In this document: positions 1 through 10,041 of the stretch, one piece after another | How the letters are laid out: each line of letters opens with the position of its first letter | Position numbering within the stretch: position 1 is the first letter of the stretch | From: Hysterangium stoloniferum | Taxonomy: Eukaryota > Basidiomycota > Agaricomycetes > Hysterangiales > Hysterangiaceae | Assembly: GCA_015178975.1 (NCBI GenBank) | Contig: WHVD01000247.1 | Span: forward strand, 31,020 to 95,019 | DNA: 64,000 nucleotides | Direction: 5' to 3' | Position numbers and translations under genes: made by a program | The notes under the pieces: generated by a model | Told to the model about the DNA's origin: nothing | What the model saw: only the letters and a program-made list of their open reading frames with translations | Database searches by the model: none

Positions 1-575
1 TTCATATACAAGTAACAGGCGTCTGGAAAATACTAATGGGGAGAAGGGCGGAACACGGTATTAACAATAAGCTTGACTAGGAACGGGAAGTTTATGATTA
101 GTTCGGAGGCCGATGATAACCGAGAGCGGGATTACAATAAAAGGAAATAGTTCAAGGACTACAAATATAGATAGACATATGCGAAACATAAGATTGAACG
201 GATCAACATAATAAAGGGGACGTATCAAAGTTTGACCAGACAATACGAGTTATTTTGATGTGGGCGTAAACGGAGTTTGATCTTCGCGAAAACATTCGTC
301 AGCTTCGGGGCCGATGGTTTCCAAGATGGTGACTTGAAATGTTGACAAGTGGCGATAACCTCGGGACCGATAGGGTTGCGACACGGTCGTAACAGATGGT
401 ACGAGTATATTTTGACAGGGGCGTAAATGAGGTTTGATCGCCGTGAAGGTATACATCCGTGTCGGTATTCTGAAGGTTGCTGAAATGATGACTTGATCAA
501 TACCTTGGAACATCGAAAGACTGCAGTATTCTCGGGGACCATCGGGTTGCGACATGGGTTATGACACAATCGTAA
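1..575 (-). mobile_element. LTR fragments, gypsy family 1 (two adjacent pieces)
   Basis: This stretch is a diverged, reverse-oriented relative of the long LTR found complete at 33074-34186 and 39530-40530. Bases 1-391 match its outer half and end at an LTR terminus (CGGTCGTAACA). A second shorter piece follows (about 392-575) and ends at another terminus (CAATCGTAACA). The two pieces therefore lie head to tail, with the second copy partly deleted. Many point differences from the complete copies show it is old. No coding capacity is expected, and open frames here are chance. Confidence 0.8.
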
Positions 576-592
576 CAGGTCAGGTGCATACA

Positions 593-705
593 AGGCAGGG
601 TCTGGATGCTGGTGGGTTTTCCAGTTAACTGTAACCTGGTGGGTATAGGGAGTCAGGTACATGTAGGATGGCTTCTGGAGCCCAGTGGGTTTTCTGGTCC
701 TAACA
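593..705 (-). mobile_element. LTR fragment, gypsy family 2
   Basis: The sequence is a decayed reverse copy of the start of the second LTR family (complete copy at 30170-30947). It ends at 705 with the terminus TTTCTGGTCCTAACA. Only about 110 bp remain and the rest of the LTR is absent. Confidence 0.7.
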
Positions 706-910
706 GCACCCCCTCTGGTTCAATGGCAGCATTTTTGTGGGGGCAAGAGGGGGAGGAAGAGACAGCACATGTGGCACTGGAAGATGTGTAGGCAGCCTGT
801 TTGGTCAATTATAGCTCCCTTGTTTGTAGACTGGGTAGATGGGGGTAAGAGTATTAAAAATAGTATGAGTTGGCTTATTGTAATACACAATCTACAAGTG
901 GGTAATAGAC
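706..910 (-). repeat. Dispersed repeat shared with 4250-4385
   Basis: About 65 bp around 843-905 (GTATTAAAAATAGTATGAGT followed by a TTGTAATACACAATCTACAA block) recurs at 4321-4385. There it borders a copia-like gag remnant, so both are probably ends of the same retroelement family. The remainder is not recognised. Confidence 0.5.
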
Positions 911-2085
911 TTGTAATCATAGTACTTGTTTGTCAATCAATGTGTTAGTTAGTGAATCACCTTCTGACATGATAGGTAGGATGCTAGTTTAGGTGTACAC
1001 TCGTTCTGGCATGCATTAACCTTAGAAAACATGGTCTACAATTAGCATCCTCCTATGAAAAAGTGAAGAAATAGGTGAGCCACCCCTAGGAAAAGGATGT
1101 TTTCATCACCAATCCTAACACAAAACCCCACATAACCAATTCTAATATGGACTGATAGTCCATATTGGAAATAGCAGTGACTGCTGGATAAACCACTTTG
1201 GTCACTGCAAAATCTGGCTCAAAAAGATGAACTTTAAGAAATGAATTTTTATTGTGTACTAAATCATACTTAAATAGACATTTTAGGCACACACAAGTGG
1301 AATCAAGGGAATTTTATCTTTAAGACATGTATGCCCTTGCAAAATATACACAAATGTCATGGTTAAACAAGATTATTTGAGTTATGACTTAATCATTGGG
1401 ATAAGATGTTCCAATAGAGAGTACAAATGACAACAACTTGAGGAAGAGCCACCAATAGGAAAGCCTCGGTGGTGATATTGAATTGAAAGGATGTCAAGAA
1501 TAATTCATGTGAACTTGTCATTTAATAAAAATTGATCATCCTCAATTGACTACTGACTTGGATATCTTTTTAATTGTGTGAGTCGAGTGAATCAACCATT
1601 CAGATCCTACATTTGAGACAGTTACGAACGTTGGACTGGATTGGACCGGTTTGTTCGAACTACGTAAGGAATTTGTGAATGTAAACAGACATTTTCAAGG
1701 TGTTGGCAGAACGGAAAAATCGGACATTCGCTCAGTTTTCTCTTTTTCAACCTGCCAAGGCACTCCCTCCTCTTCTATATATGGCAATGTCGGTCATGTG
1801 CATTTCCATATATGGTACTCTCTGACGTCAATATTCCATGAACTGAATTGAATGCTGAAGAGCAAAAGAGTAATAGTATTGTTCAAACGGTAGCTGATAG
1901 CCTAATGAAGAATGAAAAGTTAATATTATTTCTCAATGAGTCAAACATTACCTGACACCCTGATTTGAGCGAAGTCTTTTTTTTTTTCATTCAGCCTCCG
2001 GCCAACCGTTTAGCCACCCCCTAAAATATTGTATCATATATAATGGTGGCGGAAAATTTTTGGCTCTCTATTCTCCTCTTTCATC
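911..2085. other. Intergenic, no gene recognised
   Basis: AT-rich sequence with only short frames in all directions. No domain, repeat family or RNA gene was recognised. Confidence 0.5.
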
Positions 2086-2623
2086 ATGGGAACTAGTTCC
2101 AACGCAATTTTGGCTCGCGGATTTGAACTCCCAAATGACAACCTCCTCCACTTGCTCCGTGATGGTGAGGAATGTGATCGCGACGAGTGTAAAACTCCTC
2201 TGGAGTCTAAAAATAGCGAAGAGGCTTTCAAAGACATGACTGAACTGGACAAGATGATTACTGAGGCTCTGGAAAGCAGTGGGCTCGAGAAGTCGTTTAG
2301 ACTTAGGTTCTGTCATGATGGTGATCGATTGAAAACTAGTTTCGACATCTTGCAGCCCATTTTTATGATTCATTATGTTGCCCAGGATGAGGTAAGCCGT
2401 TGTGGTAGGGAAAATTGTGAGTGGCTCCCATTTGGTCTAATACAGTTGTTGCTCACATTGTATAGATGGGGAAACTGGAATATCTCTCGGGAAAGACCTC
2501 GAGGTGGATGATATAAGTCAAGAGGAGAGGGATAAAGTTGTTGAGCTGCAGAGAGTCCTTCATTTAAATGAAGCCGATATCGAGCTTGAAGAGGAGTGGC
2601 TTTTGATCATTTCCATAGAGTAA
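2086..2623 (+). CDS. Hypothetical acidic protein, two exons
   Basis: An ATG at 2086 opens a frame of Glu/Asp/Leu-rich sequence. It reads into a plausible 49-nt intron with donor GTGAGT near 2416 and acceptor TATAG at about 2464. After splicing the frame runs on with another acidic stretch (GKDLEVDDISQEERDKVVEL) to a TAA at 2621-2623. A slightly earlier donor (GTAGGG) would also keep the frame, so the junction is uncertain. The product would be about 160 residues with no recognised domain, signal peptide or membrane segment. A further possible exon around 2880-3040 (residues SVKYLRKAVTGGMARVLRG) could belong to the same gene, but an unexplained stretch at 2640-2870 separates them. This may be a decayed gene. 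Confidence 0.35.
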
Positions 2624-3418
2624 ACACCAGTGTCTTATAGGAGGGCTACAAGACGCAGGTGGAGGCATGACAAAAAGTAGCTTAAGACAAGTGTACCAAT
2701 AGTTAAGTCTCCAGAATGGGCAAAAAAGTGTGGTAATTTCGAAGCAAATAATCTTCATTGTCTGGAAAACATTCCCACTAGTGTGCCGAGTCACAAAATC
2801 TAACAGATAGAGCTTTTTATCCACAACAGAAGAATCCTTGAAGGTACTTTCAAAATACCCCCTATTTATTGACAGATTAGGGGATCGATGGTGATTCTGT
2901 TAAATACTTGCGTAAAGCTGTCACTGGCGGCATGGCACGTGTGCTCCGAGGAAGGAAGAGTGCTGCGTCTTTTCTAAAAACAGGACATCAATACGGGGAG
3001 AATGTGAGCAACCTGGGCACTAATGTTATACCCATTTAGGCAGGTCGGAGTGATCTTTTGGGGAGTGTTTCAATTGCCCTGCCTAACCGTCCATGCCCTT
3101 CAGCACGGCAGCTACCAGGAAGTCAATTCCTTCCGTATCCTGACAGGGTATTTTACGTCTGGTGCAGGGCTCAGATAAATCCAGTCCTAGATTTTTGACA
3201 AGATCCACTGTGCTCGCCAGCAATTTCTCCGTAGGCGTGAGCTTGTTACGTTCTTCAACCCAGAAAGGGGCCAGTTGGAGTATACCGCCAAAACACCTAA
3301 TGGCTATTATCCTTGGAATGTCTCTAGTGTTTACTATACTGTGCTTGAAATGAGAAAACGCGTCTCCCCTGTTTTAACAATTACTTGTACTCACTCTGCA
3401 CCAAACCTTATCAAACTT
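2624..3418. other. Uncertain region with possible decayed exons
   Basis: Around 2880-3040 there is a coding-like + strand stretch beginning after a possible acceptor (GATTAG) and ending in a stop near 3038. Nearby frames at 3040-3180 also look coding-like. They cannot be joined into a convincing gene, and no family is recognised. Confidence 0.25.
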
Positions 3419-3960
3419 TCAAATATAGTAATCGACGAAACTTCCGAAGTCATCCGGTCTGACTTTTTCTACAATCACGGTAACCTCCAAACCTTTCTCG
3501 GCAATGCACGAAACTGCTAGTTGGCGAAAGAATTTATATTCATCATCCATACACTCCTCATCTAACCGCTTCCATAAAACTTCTGGTTCGATACCCATAA
3601 TGGATGAATCACGGTAAAAGACGCGCCTCAGACTAGGATGGCAGATAACCACTCGCACTATATCCTTGAATGCTTCAAGCTGAGTTTTGGCAGTCTTCAA
3701 TCTGACGATACGTTTAGTTGTCACCTTAGACCAAAGGCAATTCTAACATCCACCCACGGTGAAGCATAGCCACTCAGACTTCTACAGTAATGTTCCAGCT
3801 TGTCAATGTCCCAATCCCATCCAGGACACCCTGAAGATAGCTGCTGTAGGCAATTCAGTTCAAAATTGTATAGATTGCACAACCACTTGAGTTTCTGATC
3901 TGTCCCAACACTGAAAGCTTGCTCAATAGCCTTTATCAGAAATTCAGAGCTTTTGCCCAT
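3419..3960 (-). pseudogene. Hypothetical protein in two overlapping frames
   Basis: Two minus-strand frames abut. The first starts with ATG at 3960 and runs 79 residues to 3721. The second covers 3724-3419 and encodes about 100 residues rich in charged amino acids (for example RLDEECMDDEYKFFRQLAV). They overlap by a few bases in different frames, which suggests one gene broken by a frameshift or joined by an unseen splice. No domain is recognised. About 50 bp near 3810-3860 closely resemble 4640-4695, inside the neighbouring retroelement remnant. Confidence 0.3.
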
Positions 3961-4180
3961 TTTGCAAGCCAGCTTGCCAAAGAATGGACAATTTTATGTC
4001 CAGCCCATTCATATCCTTGACCAATAATGGAGCTTGGACCTGCAGTTCTTCTGTATGGTGGTAGAATTGCTCCTGGAGCAGATCAGATTACAAGTGCTTG
4101 AGAATAGTGGCTAGATGATGCCATGCTCACAGAGAGGAAGGTAAAGCAAGGTGGCCATGTTTGGCTTATGTCTCATTGCA

Positions 4181-4750
4181 CTAGCTTTCCATAAATGGGA
4201 GAATGCTACACAGCAATGTGAAGATGATGGTGGTTAGTTTGATGGGGGGTGATAGCCCCACTTTTTCTGGAGGATTGTTACCCCTTGTCACATCCACCAA
4301 GAGCATTGATGACATTTGATGTATTAAAAATAGTATGAGTTGATTTATTGTAATACACAATCTACAAGGGGGTAATAGACTTATGTGCTGTAGCTTTTCT
4401 TTATTCCTTGGCTTTGGACAGTCATAGCTGAGATGCCCTTCCTTGTCACAATTATAGCAAACCATTTTTTGATAATGCTTGATGGGTGCTTTGGCCCTAT
4501 TAACCATTTCTCCACAGCAATTGGAATCTAATTCTTCACTTCTGAATGCCTGGAGAATGGTGTTGTCCAGCTTCTCCATGAGTAATAATGATGAGGAGAG
4601 GTGTGCATATTCCTCAGGAAGAGCCCAGATGAATGCCATGCATTGCAATCCCAGCCAGGACACCCTGGAGATGGCTGCTGTCGGCAATTTCCTGCTATTC
4701 TTGAATAAAATTACTGCTGGAATAAACCATGGTGCCCATCTATCAATCAT
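4181..4750 (-). pseudogene. Copia-type gag remnant with CCHC zinc knuckle
   Basis: The minus-strand frame of 189 codons contains a copia-like gag C-terminus. It includes a segment with ALPEEYAHLSSSLLLMEKLD followed by a clean CX2CX4HX4C zinc knuckle (CYNCDKEGHLSYDC), the RNA-binding motif of Gag nucleocapsid. After the knuckle the frame enters a repeat shared with 843-905 and loses similarity. No protease, integrase or reverse transcriptase follows, so this is a fragment of a dead element. Upstream of 4750 nothing further of gag was recognised. Confidence 0.7.
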
Positions 4751-5159
4751 CCCTTCAACGTTGTCCTTGTAGCTATTAGTGCCGCCGCAGAATGCAGTAA
4801 GTGCCTATGAACTATTTGCCAATGTCACTTTGAACCCCGCAACGAGACAAACACGATCATCATGCCAATTAACGTTCTTCCCTTAACCCCTCCTCTATCT
4901 CCATCGTATTATATTTGACCATTACCACGACCGCTAAGTTCTTTAGATATCACTCAATTACTTCCGCCCATTCTGCTGCAAATAACCAGTGAAAATGATG
5001 CGCTTCGACATGCTACATTACACTGTGTGTACCCAAAGGAGGTTTAGAATTATACCAAAAGCAAATGGCAGAAAGATAAATGTTGCAGTTGTCAGGAATT
5101 GTCAGTAAACTGACAGGATGCCGGTGACAGGCAATCACCTCAATGAACTACCTAGATTC
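4751..5159. other. Intergenic, nothing recognised
   Basis: No coherent frame, repeat family or RNA gene was seen between the gag remnant and the decayed kinase copy. Confidence 0.4.
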
Positions 5160-5720
5160 GTATACTGCAGTATGTCCGCTTTATCTGAAACTCTGGATAG
5201 TCCAAACACAGACACTTGCAGGCGTTGAATGCTCTCATCTGCAATCAACATATTGCACTGTTGGTAAATCGGCATAACTCCGGGATGTTGATGGAGTTAA
5301 AGCATGCAGCGCGCATAACGCCACGACCCGCGGCGGGACCCCGCCACACAAGAACATAAGACCATCGATGATGCCTGTAATCTTAATGAAAATTCACCAA
5401 TAGGGTAATATTTCCTGTTTCTGATGCGGTGAACACGAACCGGAGGTAGTCCATTTATCTCTGGTAATACGGACAGTGAGGGCGGAGTGATGTCATAGCA
5501 GGTTTCGGGTATATCAGGATGATTCTCGCCATATTTTACAAATGGCAGTACCATATCGTATCCGTGAGATATCTACTTGCCTCCGGAACTTTATCTCCCG
5601 GGGCATGGGATCGCTTACCGGTGGGCCCCTTCATAATCTTAATGGCAATCTTCTTTTAATTTCCCAGTCCAGGCGGAACCGCTAAAATTTGAAAACAGAG
5701 TGACCACACAATTTTATGTT
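5160..5720 (-). pseudogene. Decayed protein kinase domain copy
   Basis: Read on the minus strand, this stretch parallels the kinase gene at 22182-25088. It has a piece corresponding to the glycine-loop/VAIK region (WTGKLKED, then a decayed IKIM) near 5690-5640. A middle part includes a sequence corresponding to GIIxGLxFLH near 5370, and a remnant of the HGDIRA catalytic segment lies near 5310. Stops and frameshifts interrupt every frame. Introns seem partly retained, which favours a DNA-level duplication over a processed copy. The N-terminal region of the parent gene is not present here; a separate copy of it lies at about 16080-16490. Confidence 0.55.
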
Positions 5721-6087
5721 CGACTCTTTGTATTTCACAAATGGGTTTACCGAAGCGGGAATTAATGTCCAGCAGAATATATGAACGTAATCCCCGTTAG
5801 AAATAAATATAGAACAAAGTCACAAGAATCTATCCATGAATGACAATCAAAAGCCATCTCAGGAATATGTCAATTTTCTCCCTCTCATGGCAAAGTTACG
5901 TCGCCACCCCCGGAAAAATCTGTTAACCAACAAATGTTCAGTAACGAGGTTCCCACCGCAACGTACTCTGCTTCAGGGCTATTCAATCATCAGAGTGTAA
6001 GCGCTGAAGGACCCTCGTCTCAGAACCTGGACGCAGACCGCTTGATCGACCTTTGAAAAAGAGACGCAACCGACCATTATTGTTCGA
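5721..6087. other. Intergenic, nothing recognised
   Basis: No gene, RNA or repeat family recognised. Confidence 0.4.
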
Positions 6088-6250
6088 GTTACCACTGGCT
6101 TCGGTCGGAGAAATTTGCAACGGCAGACGGGTGGAAACAGACAATCGTTCAAATTACCACTGGCTTCCGTCGCAGAGTTATGCAACGGCAGACGCTTGGA
6201 AACCGACGATTGGCTGATTACCACGCAAAATTATGCAACGGCAGATTCGT
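6088..6250 (+). repeat. Degenerate tandem repeat, about 65-bp unit
   Basis: Roughly two and a half copies of a unit containing ATTACCACTGGCTTC and TGCAACGGCAGACG. The unit boundaries recur at about 6088, 6156 and 6218. The copies differ at several positions. The 77-codon frame across it (6115-6348) is probably a by-product. Confidence 0.7.
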
Positions 6251-6589
6251 CCAATCCGCAGGCATTGGTTTTGGCGGAACTGAAGGATGCTCGGGGTATG
6301 GGAAACAGGCCACCCTTGAAACGTAGAATATATAGTGAAGAACAATAGCGAGAGAGAGAGAGAAAGGAAAACAGGAGAAATGAACAAACAAAGAAACAAA
6401 CAAAGGGAGAATGGGACAAATAGGATAAAAAACAGTTGTTGAACTTTGTCTGAGAGCCTCTGTCACGTGCCTCCATAGACGTGGAAAATCAATTTGTCCA
6501 AATAAGTTTACGCAGCAACCGTCTAAGAATTGCCTCCGCTCCGTCCTTCGGTCCTACTGTGGTTATCCCGTCTTGAAGTGTCTTTAAGT

Positions 6590-7010
6590 ATGCCATCCTC
6601 CAATGCTGATGTGCTTCTATATTTTTTGGCAATGTAAGCAAGTTATATGTGGATGCGAAGTCCAGTCAGACTGATTTGTGAATGGTTGTTGTTGTAGATT
6701 CAGCCCACCCCTTCCTGTTGCCATAAGTGCGTAAATACGTATTTTTGTGTATGTCTAAACTGGGTGTCTGAGGTTTTTAAAGAAAAAGGTTGTGGTTCAG
6801 GTCCGTTGTCCGGTTTTCATGTTTGATCTGTGATGGTTTACTAACCCATCATGTCGTAGATGTCCTCATTAACGTCCTTTTATGGATCCTGGGATGGATC
6901 CCAGGTGTCATTCATGCTTGGTAATTATGCTTCCCGCTATTTTATCTTCTCGATATCAACATTCTAAATCCATCTATTTAGGTATATCATCTCCAAGAGC
7001 GAAGGCGCCA
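6590..7010 (+). repeat. Diverged direct repeat, copy 1
   Basis: This segment resembles 8685-9115 in the same orientation. The shared blocks include TTGGCAATGTAAG at the start, a GGATCCCAGG/GGATTCCAGG plus CATTCATGC block in the middle, and TTTAGGTATRTCATC at the end. The overall match is loose, roughly 60 percent by eye. The two copies flank the inverted repeat at 7525-8396. Confidence 0.5.
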
Positions 7011-7524
7011 TGTAATCATGCCTCGAAATCGCATTGATTCCTAATGGTTATGATTCCAATGTAATGGTTAATACATCGGATTTTCTATGCACCATGCACA
7101 TCCCCCTCGAGATCCTCAATGTCCTCATATGTATGATCCTGATTTAGGAATATAAGATTCACTCTTGATCCCATCATTGACTTGTTTCTTGAAGCTTAAT
7201 TACTGATTATCACTCGAAGTCTAACGTAATTTGGGTAAATGTAGCCAACACAACATTCAGTAGTCCTTGAAAAATGCGTTCAAAATATCGGATCAATTCC
7301 AGGGACAACCCGACCAAGGCATAATATTTCCTGGTGTTCTTACGAAAATTTAATACTTGCCGCAGTGTTCAGTGGTATGATGTATCTTTATATGATACTA
7401 GCCGGCAATATAACATGCAGAATACCATGTCATACTTTATGTATATTGATTTTTAGGTGACTGGGATTCCTACAGGCGCAATTTTCGAAGTGTCAATTGA
7501 GTATCAAGTGCCGATTTTATGAGG

Positions 7525-8396
7525 GGAAAAGTACAAGGTGGGAGAGGAGGGAACCGAAAAGAACATTAAGAAAATAAAGCTATGCGTTGTCTGTCAGAAA
7601 GACTGAGAGCCAAAGGAAAAATAGTCGCATACCTGGCGATGTCTGACAGAGAACCTGTTGAGAGCAAGGAGCCTGAAAAAGCCCCGTGTGATACTTAAAA
7701 GGGTACAACTCTAAGACAGTGTGAGACAGCATCAGTGCTCAGCTCTGTAACTTGCGGAGCGTCTACACGAGCTAGGTCCAAAGCATGGACTCTGCTGCGC
7801 TGAGAGGTAAGCTCGAGAAAGCGCTTCTAAACCCTAAAATCTAACCCGTGAAAAACCAAATTTTAAACCGCGATTAAAAGCGCAACTCGCTATTCCGTTT
7901 GAAACTTCCGCTGACTTATGCAACTAGGATATTGCGGGAGCTTTATATTACGAGTCTCTGAATTAAGAGGTCGGAAACAAAATGCAGCGCACATAGGCAG
8001 GGCGCATGCGAAGCAATCCACACCACAAGCAAACAGAACCCCTTTAGTCGGGGTTTTAAATTGTTTTTACACAGGCTTTCTGTCTGTTAGCAAGACTCCA
8101 GTTTTTTTTTCTCGAGCTCACCTCTTTGCGTCACCTCTCTGCGTCCTCGCATCACCTCTGAACTTGTGTAAACACCCCGCGGGTTGGTCACAGTGCTGCG
8201 CACTGGTCTCACTTTGTCTCAGAGTCAAGACCTAAAGTACCTGGCGGGTATTCTCAGACTCCTTGTTCACAACAAGTGCCTTGTCAGAGCCCGGCTAGGT
8301 ATGGGTTTTTATTATTTACTTGCATAATAGCTTTCTCTGACAGAAGCTGCACAGTGTTGTGTTTTATATACTTTTTCACTTTCCACCTCGCCCCTG
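7525..8396. repeat. Long imperfect inverted repeat (arms about 290 bp)
   Basis: The left arm (about 7525-7823) and the reverse complement of the right arm (about 8105-8396) align along their length. Matching blocks include CTGTCAGA, CATACCT, CTGACA, CAAGGAG, CTGAGA/CTAAGACA and AGCTCGAGAAA. The arms are roughly 65 percent identical and surround a 280-bp spacer. The structure could be an old non-autonomous TIR element or an inverted duplication. No transposase or clear target duplication was seen. Confidence 0.55.
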
Positions 8397-8684
8397 TATA
8401 TTTCGTATCATCTTTGTTGGTGTACCATCATTTTCGAAATATATTTTCGGCCGGCGCTCACCCGCCAGGACACAGTCGCTGTCGTGCCATTGACGAGTTG
8501 CCCTGAAATTGGCTTCTTGCTTGGCATTTGTTTCGATAGATGCCGGCAGATCCTCCCCGTTAATTGAAGCAGGTGTACGTCAGGTTACGTCACCCACTGG
8601 CAAGAAACTTCCTCCGCCACTTCTACTTCACTTCACCTTTACTCTTCCATCCCTATAGTACTTTAATTCTTAACGATGCGTGCA

Positions 8685-9115
8685 CCGGATGACATAAATG
8701 TACTGCTTTACATTTTGGCAATGTAAGAAAATTTTTAATATAAGGAATTGAATTTTACTGAGATACCTTCCGGAGCGTAGTTTCCTGCCTCCTCTAGCCG
8801 TGTTCCTAAGTATGTAAAAGGGTCGTCTTTTTATTTTTTTACAAGCTAAGTTTCTTAATTCAAAATTCTTTTTTCTCTGTCAAGAATCGGGATGTGGTGT
8901 AGGTTCGTTTTCCATATGTGCATCCATTACCGGGTAGAAAATTCATTAATTCTTTCACCGATGTTTAGATATTCTTATAAATATATTGTTATGGTTCCTC
9001 GGGTGGATTCCAGGCATTATTCATGCGTGGTGCGTACCTTCATTATTTATCGACTGTATACCGGTATTCTGAATGCAATCTGTTTAGGTATGTCATCGCC
9101 AAAAGCGAGCAACTG
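8685..9115 (+). repeat. Diverged direct repeat, copy 2
   Basis: Partner of 6590-7010, in the same orientation, with the matching blocks described there. It may be one of a pair of old LTRs or flanking duplications around the inverted repeat. Confidence 0.45.
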
Positions 9116-9616
9116 TTGGAGAGCGAGCAATGTGCAACATGAATAATTGACATATTGTAGAACGAACGCGTAACTAAAATTCCTTCTTGTACACTATAGT
9201 GTGTAACAATATCGAACTTCTATCTTCAACTCTGTATCCTGCATCTACCCCGCTGCCAGATGCCATAACCTGACCTTTGCAGGGTTTACTGTCACGCCAG
9301 ATCTATAAGATATTTACTTTCAAACTCAAACGCTATTCCCACTTTTTCAAATATATGAGCGTATGCAGAGATAGATTAAGGAAGAGCAAAAAGAAAAAAA
9401 AAGGATTAGATTCATGCATGCATCGTCTTACATAGGGCAAGGCTCCAATAGATAAATGGAATAAATAAATATCGGGGGAATAGCCAAGATCTAATCAAGG
9501 CCACAGTGTCGGTGGGTATGACTATCCTGAAACAGTGAGAACGAGCCCTGGAGAAAGTGATCAAGCAACGTGCGAGTGCCTGAGTGAAAGTGTGGGAAAA
9601 AGTGCCGAAAGTGTCG
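9116..9616. other. Intergenic, nothing recognised
   Basis: No coherent gene, RNA or repeat recognised. Confidence 0.4.
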
Positions 9617-10006
9617 TCATAACAAATGTGGGCGTGCAAAACTTAGCGCTGAAAGCACACACACAATCGGTGAGCGTTGGACTTCCTGCTCCGCTGGGCT
9701 CAAGGCTACTTCAGGTTTTGTAATCCATGTACGGGCCCTTCCCACGTCAGTCCTGCATATTATGCTGACTTTAACCACTCCCTGAACAGAAACGCCATAG
9801 ACCTTTGAAGTTTGTGACTGTCGCTCACCATTAACAAATAACAACAATGTCGGTCTTGCTCCTTCATGATTGAATATGATATTTTTATGGTATCCCATAG
9901 GCAAGACCTGGAAAATGGAGATAATTTGGTCACACGGACCGCCTTTATTGATCTCCTTGATGGACTGAAAGACAACTACAACGCCTACCCGCCGTAAGCA
10001 CAGCAT
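9617..10006 (-). CDS. Possible small hypothetical protein
   Basis: A single open frame of 129 codons starts with ATG at 10006 and runs away from the F-box gene that begins about 40 bp further on. It has a mixed composition without repeats, transmembrane segments or recognised motifs. Its only support is length and its divergent placement next to a real gene, so it could be chance. Confidence 0.2.
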   Translation of the reverse strand: MLCLRRVGVVVVFQSIKEINKGGPCDQIISIFQVLPMGYHKNIIFNHEGARPTLLLFVNGERQSQTSKVYGVSVQGVVKVSIICRTDVGRARTWITKPEVALSPAEQEVQRSPIVCVLSALSFARPHLL

Positions 10007-10041
10007 CGCTTACCGAGACATATTATCTGTCTGATAAATGA

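Noticed and set aside
225-662. 145-codon minus-strand frame
   Set aside because: It lies within LTR fragments and matches LTR sequence in other copies; there is no gene-like composition.
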